12,935 nucleotides of DNA, taken from contig CAZOZX010000057.1 in NCBI GenBank assembly GCA_964584415.1, forward strand, positions 1-12,935, written 5' to 3'. The notes beneath the pieces were generated by a model, which was not told the origin of the DNA, did no database searches, and saw only the letters and a list, made by a program, of their open reading frames with translations. This stretch comes from PHAA01 sp964584415 (GTDB lineage: Bacteria; Bacillota; Syntrophomonadia; Syntrophomonadales; Syntrophomonadaceae). This document shows positions 6,010-12,488 of this stretch, one piece after another (positions within the stretch are counted from its first letter, which is position 1; each line of letters opens with the position of its first letter). Both the position numbers and the translations under genes were made by a program.

Positions 6010-6756
6010 TTAGCCAATGAAATCTATAATATGGTCAGCGATCATTTGGGTATCGGGCCCCATGGTAGCTATGTGGCCAGAGTTCTCCAGGAAAATCAGT
6101 TTCACCTGCGCCCTCTCCGCTTTATCCTTGATAAAGGTGGCACTGCGGGGATCGACGGTCTCATCCCAACGCGATTGAAACAGCAGAAGAGGCCGGTCCA
6201 AAGCCGGTAGTTCTGCAACTACCCTACTTCTCAGTGCATGCATGCTCTGCAGGGCTTTGATAGGCATAACGTCATAGGCGAACCGTCCCTGTCTCTGCAG
6301 TTCAACCAAATCACGCACTTCCTTCTTGCGATAATAAGGTTTTAAGTATCGCAATAGGGGAGCCATGCTCATTAATCGCGACGAGGTAGTGTAAATAGGG
6401 GTATTAATCGCTATCACGCCCTCGATCCACTGTTCATTACTGGCCGCATGCAACCCTAACAATCCGCCCATGGACAGACCGGCAATGAATACTCGTTCAT
6501 GACGTTTGCGCAAATAATCGATTTCCTGTTCGATTCTTCCGTACCAGTCCTCCCAACATGTCTGGTTCATATCCCGGGGTGAGCAGCCATGTCCTGGCAA
6601 TAAGGGGCCGCTGACTGTAAATCCCGTCTTTTCATATATTATCTGGGCAACCGGGTACACCTCGGACGGTGAAGCGGTAAATCCATGGATAAAAAGACAA
6701 GCAGTATCTTGAGAACCGGTCAATAGAAATGACTCTGCCTGCGGATTGATTATCAT
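6010..6756 (-). CDS. est: Carboxylesterase of the Est30/YvaK type (alpha/beta hydrolase)
   Basis: This cytoplasmic enzyme is expected to hydrolyse short-chain carboxylic esters. The 248 residues match the length of Est30-type esterases. Motifs are HGFTASP (oxyanion region, residues 24-30), the nucleophile elbow GLSMGG with S95, D198 in WDETVDP and H228 in NSGHIA, which together form the catalytic triad. There is no signal peptide. I chose the ATG at 6756 because GGGAGAG lies 7 nt upstream; an in-frame ATG 45 codons earlier overlaps the likely promoter and has no family match. In Bacillus the orthologous yvaK sits between secG and rnr; here it is separated from secG by hppA and a SIR2 gene. 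Natural substrate unknown. Confidence 0.93.
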   Translation of the reverse strand: MIINPQAESFLLTGSQDTACLFIHGFTASPSEVYPVAQIIYEKTGFTVSGPLLPGHGCSPRDMNQTCWEDWYGRIEQEIDYLRKRHERVFIAGLSMGGLLGLHAASNEQWIEGVIAINTPIYTTSSRLMSMAPLLRYLKPYYRKKEVRDLVELQRQGRFAYDVMPIKALQSMHALRSRVVAELPALDRPLLLFQSRWDETVDPRSATFIKDKAERAQVKLIFLENSGHIATMGPDTQMIADHIIDFIG

Positions 6757-6779
6757 ATTTTTCTCTCCCACCATCCAAA

Positions 6780-6799
6780 ACCGGTCGTCATGAACCGGT
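6780..6799 (-). promoter_or_regulatory. Paired ACCGGT palindromes in the esterase leader
   Basis: Two self-complementary ACCGGT boxes (6780-6785 and 6794-6799), 8 nt apart, lie 24 nt before the esterase start codon and downstream of its likely promoter. This arrangement could bind a dimeric repressor or form a hairpin near the ribosome binding site. A 10-bp palindrome CTGTATACAG lies further upstream at 6849-6858. No regulator is recognised. Confidence 0.3.
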
Positions 6800-6862
6800 A
6801 ACCAATCATGACACAAGGTATGCTGCGAAAAGGTCTGATATGAGATCTCTGTATACAGTGTC

Positions 6863-6891
6863 ACTATAACCCAGCTTTTTCCCGATAGCAA
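6863..6891 (-). promoter_or_regulatory. Candidate esterase promoter (TTGCTA-17-TATAGT)
   Basis: On the minus strand TTGCTA (6886-6891) and TATAGT (6863-6868) are separated by 17 nt. Transcription would begin near 6856, about 100 nt before the esterase ATG. A second, upstream candidate is listed separately. Confidence 0.5.
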
Positions 6892-6910
6892 GGGCTCAAT
6901 TAAATGGCTG

Positions 6911-6920
6911 ATTATACCAA
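6911..6920 (-). promoter_or_regulatory. Second candidate esterase promoter, extended -10 TTGGTATAAT
   Basis: On the minus strand TTGGTATAAT contains a perfect -10 hexamer preceded by the TGn extension. No good -35 is present at 16-18 nt, but extended -10 promoters tolerate that. It lies 43 nt upstream of the other candidate promoter. Confidence 0.45.
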
Positions 6921-6989
6921 TATCTTGAATTCATTAGAGAGGCGTCATTTTTGCAAAATTGCGCAAGCTATTCCAGACCTGAAAAACCT

Positions 6990-7018
6990 CCAGGCATGGG
7001 GACGGTTCTGTTGCCTGG
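6990..7018. repeat. REP-like hairpin containing GGGGACGGTTCT
   Basis: A 7-bp inverted repeat CCAGGCA (6990-6996) and TGCCTGG (7012-7018) encloses GGGGACGGTTCT. I recall this core as a short dispersed repeat in many Clostridia genomes, sometimes linked to REP-associated Y1 transposases. No such gene is in the window. Confidence 0.45.
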
Positions 7019-7033
7019 TGGTCCGTCCGCTAG

Positions 7034-7122
7034 TGTCATACTGAGCGTTAGCGCAGCATCTCGCTAAAGTATAAAGGCCTGTTGATGAGATCCTTCGTCG
7101 CCTTCGGCTCCTCAGGATGACA
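7034..7122. repeat. Palindromic MITE-like repeat, 89 bp
   Basis: The ends TGTCATACTGAG (7034-7045) and CTCAGGATGACA (7111-7122) are inverted and match at 11 of 12 positions. The complementarity continues inward through CATCTC/GAGATC-type segments, so the element could fold into a long hairpin. The sequence belongs to a type of TGTCATNCTGAG repeat that I recall from intergenic regions of many unrelated bacteria. Short ORFs that cross it are repeat translations and not genes. Confidence 0.65.
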
Positions 7123-7213
7123 AAACTGCTGAGCTCCGCAGGATGACAAAACCAGCTCCTCATAGCAATAGAACCAACTCCTGAGGATCACAAACCGGCT
7201 CCTAAGGTTGACA
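7109..7213 (+). repeat. Four degenerate tandem copies of CTCCTNAGGATGACA
   Basis: The right arm of the palindromic element is repeated in the same direction with increasing decay: CTCCTCAGGATGACA (7109-7123 region), CTCCGCAGGATGACA (from 7134), CTCCTGAGGATCACA (from 7178) and CTCCTAAGGTTGACA (7199-7213). Most copies are followed by AAAC-like sequence. The array ends 68 bp before the SIR2-like gene. Confidence 0.6.
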
Positions 7214-7281
7214 GATAGCTTGGTGCCTATCCCCAAAAACATTTGAGTATTTACGACACCGCGCCATTGTGGAGAATTATT

Positions 7282-8100
7282 ATGGATCAAATAATACCTA
7301 TACTGCAAAACTTGATTGCCCAGCAAAAACTGATTCCTTTTATAGGGGCCGGTTTTTCAGTAAATGCCGGGCTTCCGTCGACCCGAACCATCACCGTTCG
7401 CCTGGGTGAACATTTCGGTCTGGGAGTATTATCTGAACAGGCGGAGCTTTTGCACCTGAGCCAGTATCTGAAAATCTCCCACAACGGTTCAATCAGTCAA
7501 GTGCTAGAACTGTTGCGAAGCCTTTTGAATGATGACTGTGCTCAACTGTCACAGCCCCATCTATTACTGGCGAGGCTGGCCACTCCCATCATTTATACCA
7601 CCAATTTTGATCGTTTGTTGGAACGCACTTTTAAGCACCTGTCCATCCCCTGCCAAGTGGTGGTATCTACCGCTGATATTATCCAGGCCACCGGCTGCGG
7701 ATCAGTCCAGATCGTCAAATTCCACGGTTCCCTGGAGGACGAAGACTCCCTGGTCCTTACCGAATCGGATTATTACGAGCGGCTCGAGTTCGTCACCCCC
7801 ATCGATATCAAACTGCGCGCTGACAGCTTAGGCAAAAGCATATTATTTATCGGCTATAGTTTTACGGATTTCAATATGCGTTACCTGTGGTTTAAATTGC
7901 GCCGGATGATGCATGGCGTGAATGCCTGCGATATTCCGGATTCCTATATACTGCTTTTTGATCCGGATCCGTTTACCACCACCCTGCTCAGGAACTTAGG
8001 CATTACTACTATCAACCTGTCAATATTTGAGGGATCTAACCGGACCGATAAGCTAACTAATTTTTTGCAGGCTCTCCTCCCGGAAAAAGCCCTTACCTAA
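7282..8100 (+). CDS. Stand-alone SIR2-like protein (putative NAD+-binding or NAD+-cleaving enzyme)
   Basis: This 272-residue soluble protein is the only plus-strand gene. It carries the SIR2_2-type Rossmann signature: FIGAGFS at 20-26, the Asn-containing TTNFDRLLE at 106-114 (the position of the sirtuin TQNID), KFHGS with H148 in place of the catalytic histidine, and the late Rossmann segment FIGYSFTDFN at 189-198. The four-cysteine zinc module of protein deacetylases is absent. Related domains are NADases in several phage-defence systems (Thoeris ThsA, DSR), usually fused to other modules; here nothing is fused. The ATG at 7282 has GGAG 7 nt upstream; an in-frame ATG 13 codons earlier has no such site. 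It is flanked by repeats on the left and converges with hppA on the right. The biochemical role is inferred. Confidence 0.85.
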   Translation: MDQIIPILQNLIAQQKLIPFIGAGFSVNAGLPSTRTITVRLGEHFGLGVLSEQAELLHLSQYLKISHNGSISQVLELLRSLLNDDCAQLSQPHLLLARLATPIIYTTNFDRLLERTFKHLSIPCQVVVSTADIIQATGCGSVQIVKFHGSLEDEDSLVLTESDYYERLEFVTPIDIKLRADSLGKSILFIGYSFTDFNMRYLWFKLRRMMHGVNACDIPDSYILLFDPDPFTTTLLRNLGITTINLSIFEGSNRTDKLTNFLQALLPEKALT

Positions 8101-8120
8101 TGAAAAGGATGAAAAAGGGC

Positions 8121-8154
8121 AAAGAAAAAGCCTCACCACAATACATGGTGAGGC
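8121..8154 (-). terminator. Intrinsic terminator of hppA
   Basis: A perfect 9-bp stem, GCCTCACCA (8130-8138) and TGGTGAGGC (8146-8154), has a 7-nt loop. On the minus strand it is followed by TTTTTCTTT. It starts 16 nt after the hppA stop codon. On the plus strand there is no T run after it, so the convergent SIR2 gene would be stopped weakly at best. Confidence 0.93.
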
Positions 8155-8170
8155 CATAATGTGTTTAAAG

Positions 8171-10612
8171 TTATTTGGCGGTTGGGATCCTCATGGCATA
8201 GAATGTCCGCCATACGAAGATAACCGCAACCAGCAGGAACGCGGCTCCTACATAAGGAGCGATGTCTCTGAATGTTTCGGAGATGGCTATTTCCATGGCC
8301 AGCAGTCCGAACAGAGTGGTAAATTTGATGATCGGATTCAACGCAACTGAAGAAGTATCCTTGAAAGGATCACCAACGGTATCGCCCACCACGGTCGCTT
8401 CATGCAGCGGGGTACCTTTTTCCTTCAGATCAACCTCTACTACCTTTTTGGCGTTGTCCCAACATCCACCCGCATTGGCCATGAATACTGCCTGGAATAG
8501 ACCAAAGACGGCTATAGAAATCAGGTAGGACACAAACAGCGCTACCGGCTGGGCATTGCCAGCTTTAGGAGCAGCCAGACAAGCAAAGGCCATGGCAAAA
8601 GAGAACAGGGCGATAAAGATGTTAAACATACCAGCTTGAGCATACTGGGTACAGATCTTAACTACTTCTTTGGATTTCTCAGTGTTGGCCTTTACGTTAG
8701 CAGCTTCTTCGAGATTGATATTCTTCTTAATATACTCTACCGCCCGGTAGGCACCGGTGGTAACAGCCTGGGTAGATGCGCCGGTAAACCAGTAGATTAC
8801 CGAACCGCCGCACAGCAGCCCCAATATGGTATAGGGATTGAGCAGAGTCAGGATCGTGGCCGGTTCTACTCCCAATACATTCTTGATGACCAGGATCAGC
8901 GAGAAAATCATAGTGGTGGCACCAACAACCGCGGTACCGATCAGAACCGGTTTGGCCGTAGCTTTAAAGGTGTTGCCGGCACCATCATTGGCTTCCAGGT
9001 AATATTTGCCCTTCTCAAAATCAGGCTTGAAACCAAAAGACTTCTGAATTTCTTTATCAATGCCCTTGATCTCTTCAATCAGGGACAGCTCATAGATGGA
9101 CTGGGCATTATCGGTAACCGGGCCGTAGCTGTCTACTGCAATGGTGACCGGTCCCATGCCCAGCATTCCAAAGGCTATCAAACCAAAAGCGAAGACCGAA
9201 GAGTAACTCATAATGGAAGCGGGAATCGGAAGGCTGGCCATATACCCGCCAAACATGATGCCCATGAAGACCATGCCGATCCAGAAGGCGCTGAAGTTGC
9301 CGGCGACCAGTCCGGACAGGATGTTAAGAGACGGTCCGCCTTCCCGTGAGGCTTTTACAACTTCGGCTACGTGCATGGAATTAGGACTGGTGAATATTTT
9401 AGTAAACTCAGGAATCAGAGCGGCTGCCAGGGTACCAAAACTGATTATCAAGGCCAGCTTGGACCAGAATGGGGTTAAAGCAGTAGCAGTGGCGGCTCCC
9501 GGGCCCACTATATACCAGGTCAGTGCGAATGTAACCAGGATCGATACTATGGAAGTTATCCAAACCAGGCTGGTTAGGGGTGCTTCGAAATCGAAATCAT
9601 CCTTGTTGCCATACTTAGCCTGGCTGAATGCCCGGTTGATATAGAAGGAAACGATGGAGGTTACCACCATCAGTACTCTGATGGCAAATATCCAGGTCAG
9701 CATGACGGTCTGTAAAGCAGGAGCTACAGCCAGAACAATGAAAGTTACCATAGCAACCCCAGTTACACCGTAGGTTTCAAATCCGTCCGCGGTGGGGCCA
9801 ACGCTGTCGCCGGCATTGTCACCGGTACAGTCAGCGATAACACCAGGGTTACGGGGATCATCTTCTTTGATGCCGAATACTATCTTCATCAAGTCAGCGC
9901 CGATATCAGCGATCTTAGTAAATATGCCGCCGGCGATACGGAGCGCACTGGCGCCCAGGGACTCACCGATGGCAAAACCGATGAAGCTGGCTCCAGCCAA
10001 ATCACGCGGTACAAACAGCAGTATTATCAGCATCATGATCAGCTCAACACAAACCAGCAAAACACCGATGCTCATACCGGCATCCAGGGCGATGTTCAAG
10101 AGCTTTAAGGGCTTTCTTTCCAGGGAGGTGAAGGCCACCCGGCTGTTGGCCAGGGTGTTCATGCGGATTCCGTACCATGCTACGCTGTAGGATCCGAGAA
10201 TACCTATAACCGTCCACAGTAGAATGAATAAGACGGAACCCATTCCCATTTTGGAAAGGACCCCGTAATAGAAGGCCACACACAAGCCTATGAATACGAA
10301 GAGGATGGCTAAGAATTTGCCCTGCTGAATAAGGTAGGTTTTGCAGGTTTCATAGATGGTTTCGGCTACATCCAGCATGGACTGGTGAGCCACTAATTGC
10401 TTAACCTTGGTAAACTGGTACATTCCAAACAGCATACCAGCAATACAAACTCCGATTCCTATGTATAGCAAGCTGTTTTGGTCTGGACTCAGCTGGGGAA
10501 TGACCAGGTTGGCTTCGCTGGCCGCCGCCATTGCGGGGGTCAACAGCACGATCGCCATAGCAGCTATGAACGCCAACACCGGCTGAGCTACTTTGTTAAC
10601 CAGAAGATTCAT
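8171..10612 (-). CDS. hppA: Membrane-bound proton-translocating pyrophosphatase, K+-independent type
   Basis: This integral membrane enzyme couples hydrolysis of pyrophosphate to pumping of H+ across the cell membrane, recovering energy from biosynthetic PPi. The 813 residues include about 16 hydrophobic segments. PPi and Mg sites are EDDPRNP (250-256), [19 protein letters not shown] (264-282), [10 protein letters not shown] (494-503), [11 protein letters not shown] (713-723) and [12 protein letters not shown] (743-754). K550 in GNTFKA is the lysine that marks K+-independent pumps. It is longer than the usual bacterial 650-720 residues, with a hydrophobic N-terminal stretch (about 1-32) and an expanded loop around 508-546. 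Several normally invariant positions differ (TADGFETYG for AADLFETYA). The ATG is 13 nt from AAAGGA, rather far. No partner gene is needed. It ends in a strong terminator, so it is probably a single-gene unit. Confidence 0.95.
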   Translation of the reverse strand: [813 protein letters not shown]

Positions 10613-10666
10613 TTACAGTACCACATCCTTTAATATTTTTCGGCTTTCCACTAGTCCCTAGCACCA

Positions 10667-10707
10667 TAATAGTATGAATGCTATTAAAGCTAGCCTTCAT
10701 ACTATTA
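10667..10707 (-). promoter_or_regulatory. 12-bp perfect inverted repeat upstream of hppA
   Basis: TAATAGTATGAA (10667-10678) and TTCATACTATTA (10696-10707) are exact inverted copies separated by 17 nt. The repeat lies 55 nt before the hppA start codon. No T run follows in the transcript, so it does not look like a terminator. It may be an operator or an mRNA leader hairpin. I see no convincing sigma-A promoter nearby, which leaves open whether hppA is transcribed from its own start or from secG. Confidence 0.5.
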
Positions 10708-10752
10708 CCTCGAACTCTTAGTTGGACTTGATCTATGCAGCCTAACGGCCTA

Positions 10753-10841
10753 CCGGTTTAACCGGGATTGAAAAGAATTTAGCAAATCAGTTGGTTGGAA
10801 TGAACCTCTCTTAGTAACTAAGATAATGGAAAGGTTGTTCC
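10753..10841 (-). other. Structured spacer between secG and hppA
   Basis: Two odd-length palindromes are present: CCGGTTTAACCGG (10753-10765) and CTTAGTAACTAAG (10810-10822). The second is enclosed by further complementary blocks, GGAA (10797-10800) with TTCC (10838-10841) and AACCT (10803-10807) with AGGTT (10832-10836), forming one extended hairpin of about 45 nt. It lacks a U tract. It could cap the secG mRNA or be part of a long hppA leader. Confidence 0.4.
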
Positions 10842-10862
10842 CCCTGGCTGATACTCCCTACC

Positions 10863-11090
10863 CTAACTAAGTAGAGCCACAATCAAGGTAAATATTAAAA
10901 AGAAGGCGGCCAGATAAGCTGTTATCTTGGCAAACAGTTCATCTACACCCTTTTTCTTACCGAAGATCATGTCCGCGCCACCGGAAATCGATCCGGATAA
11001 ACCGGCACTTTTGCCCTCCTGCATGAGCACAGTAAAAATCAAGCCCAGTGCGGTAATGATCTGCAGAATAAGAAATATTGTTCTAACCAC
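10863..11090 (-). CDS. secG: Preprotein translocase subunit SecG
   Basis: SecG is the small third subunit of the SecYEG channel and assists protein export across the cell membrane. The 75 residues have the family layout: membrane helix 1 (about 3-21), the conserved cytosolic loop LMQEGKSAGLSGSISGGA (22-39), then helix 2 (about 55-74). The start is GTG, with GGGGG 8 nt upstream; there is no in-frame ATG that keeps helix 1. It lies 79 nt after eno and has its own promoter. In many Firmicutes secG heads the secG-esterase-rnr-smpB block; here hppA follows instead. Confidence 0.95.
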   Translation of the reverse strand: MVRTIFLILQIITALGLIFTVLMQEGKSAGLSGSISGGADMIFGKKKGVDELFAKITAYLAAFFLIFTLIVALLS

Positions 11091-11131
11091 CTACGAACCC
11101 CCTTTCATTATCTTCCCTAAAGACGCAATAT

Positions 11132-11161
11132 ATTGTAGCACAATTCGACCAGGTTATTCAA
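11132..11161 (-). promoter_or_regulatory. secG promoter (TTGAAT-18-TACAAT with extended -10)
   Basis: On the minus strand TTGAAT (11156-11161) and TACAAT (11132-11137) are 18 nt apart, and TGC immediately before the -10 adds an extended -10. It fits entirely in the eno-secG gap and would start transcription near 11125, about 35 nt before the GTG. Confidence 0.65.
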
Positions 11162-11169
11162 GATGAAAG

Positions 11170-12456
11170 CTACTGTCCGAGATTGTAGAAAGTCCTGCGT
11201 CCGGGGTAAACAGAAAAAATATCCAGTTCCCCTTCTATCCTTAATAAACGGTTGTACTTAGCAATCCGGTCAGTACGGGCAGGGGCGCCGGTCTTTATCT
11301 GCCCTGCATTTGTTGCTACTGCTACATCAGCCATTGTCGAATCTTCTGTTTCTCCGGAACGATGTGAGATAACACATGTATACCCGTGTCTTTTGGCCAG
11401 TTCGATAGTGTCCAGGGTCTCGGTGAGGGTGCCAATTTGATTGAGCTTAATGAGGATGCTGTTACAAGTTCCGGACTCAATGCCGCGAGCCAGCCTCTCC
11501 GGGTTGGTAACAAATATGTCATCGCCCACTATCTGCACTTTATCGCCCAGCCGGTCGGTTAGCTTTTTCCAGCCATCCCAGTCGTCTTCGGCTAACCCGT
11601 CCTCAATAGAAATCAGCGGGTACTTCTGGACCAATCCTTCATAAAAATCTACCATCTGTTCTGAAGTCAGCACCATATTGTTGCCAGCCAGGTGATACTT
11701 GTCATCTTTCAATAATTCGGTGGCTGCCGTATCAATAGCCAGGCATATGTCCTTGCCGGCTTCATAACCGGCCTTGGCGATGGCCTCCATAATTACATCC
11801 AGGGCGGCTTCATTGGAAGGCAGATTGGGTGCAAATCCCCCTTCATCGCCAACTGAGGTGGCCAGGCCCTGGGCGGATAGTACCTTTTTGAGGGATTGGT
11901 AAACCTCTACCCCCATTCTCAGACCTTCAGCAAAACTAGGGGCGCCGCAGGGAATTATCATAAACTCCTGGATATCCACATTATTATCGGCATGCTTGCC
12001 GCCGTTAAGAATATTCATCATCGGAACCGGTATTTGTTTGGCATTCACACCGCCTATATATTGATATAGGGGTATATCCAAATAGGCGGCCGCGGCCCGG
12101 GCAGTCGCCAGTGACACACCCAGAATGGCATTAGCCCCGAGCTTGCCTTTATTGGGGGTGCCATCCAAATCCAGCATCAGGGCATCTATGTCGATCTGAC
12201 GCACGGCTTCCATCCCAATCACCTCAGGAGCGATGATTTCATTGACGTTTTTTACGGCTTGCAGCACCCCTTTGCCTCCATAACGCTTGGGGTCACCATC
12301 GCGCAGTTCTACTGCTTCATGAGCGCCGGTTGATGCTCCGGAAGGAACAATTGCGGTACCAATGGTGCCATCCTCCAGAACCACTTCCACTTCCACGGTA
12401 GGATTGCCCCTGGAATCCAGTACCTCCCGGGCAAATACATCAACAATAATACTCAT
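11170..12456 (-). CDS. eno: Enolase (phosphopyruvate hydratase)
   Basis: Enolase interconverts 2-phosphoglycerate and phosphoenolpyruvate in glycolysis and gluconeogenesis, as a cytoplasmic Mg-dependent enzyme. The 428 residues are the usual length. PSGASTG (38-44) is the substrate loop. E205 in GDEGG and K337 in IKLNQ are the acid-base pair. D242, E285 (SIEDG) and D312 (GDD) bind Mg. SHRSGETED (365-372 region) and K388 complete the active site. The ATG has AAGGAG 9-10 nt upstream. It follows gpmI by 32 nt, consistent with one operon carrying the lower glycolytic steps. Nothing in the sequence is unusual. Confidence 0.98.
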   Translation of the reverse strand: MSIIVDVFAREVLDSRGNPTVEVEVVLEDGTIGTAIVPSGASTGAHEAVELRDGDPKRYGGKGVLQAVKNVNEIIAPEVIGMEAVRQIDIDALMLDLDGTPNKGKLGANAILGVSLATARAAAAYLDIPLYQYIGGVNAKQIPVPMMNILNGGKHADNNVDIQEFMIIPCGAPSFAEGLRMGVEVYQSLKKVLSAQGLATSVGDEGGFAPNLPSNEAALDVIMEAIAKAGYEAGKDICLAIDTAATELLKDDKYHLAGNNMVLTSEQMVDFYEGLVQKYPLISIEDGLAEDDWDGWKKLTDRLGDKVQIVGDDIFVTNPERLARGIESGTCNSILIKLNQIGTLTETLDTIELAKRHGYTCVISHRSGETEDSTMADVAVATNAGQIKTGAPARTDRIAKYNRLLRIEGELDIFSVYPGRRTFYNLGQ

Positions 12457-12488
12457 CAGATCTAACTCCTTCCAATAATTTAGCTGTT

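Noticed and set aside
6010..6891. Longer esterase starting at 6891
   Set aside because: The start would lie upstream of the likely -10 box and inside its -35, and the 248-residue form has a good ribosome binding site and the family length.
7109..7213. Possible CRISPR array
   Set aside because: The four repeats are only about 15 bp, degenerate and unevenly spaced, with no spacers of constant length and no cas genes.
7208..7236. TTGACA as a -35 for the SIR2 gene
   Set aside because: The hexamer is perfect but CCCCAA stands at the -10 position, and shorter or longer spacings offer nothing better. It is part of a degenerate repeat.
6945..7326. Two minus-strand ORFs of 72 and 92 codons
   Set aside because: They translate the palindromic and tandem repeats and have no ribosome binding site.
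8636..9644. Plus-strand ORFs of 237 and 143 codons
   Set aside because: Both are antisense to hppA, where the minus-strand frame is intact and strongly conserved.
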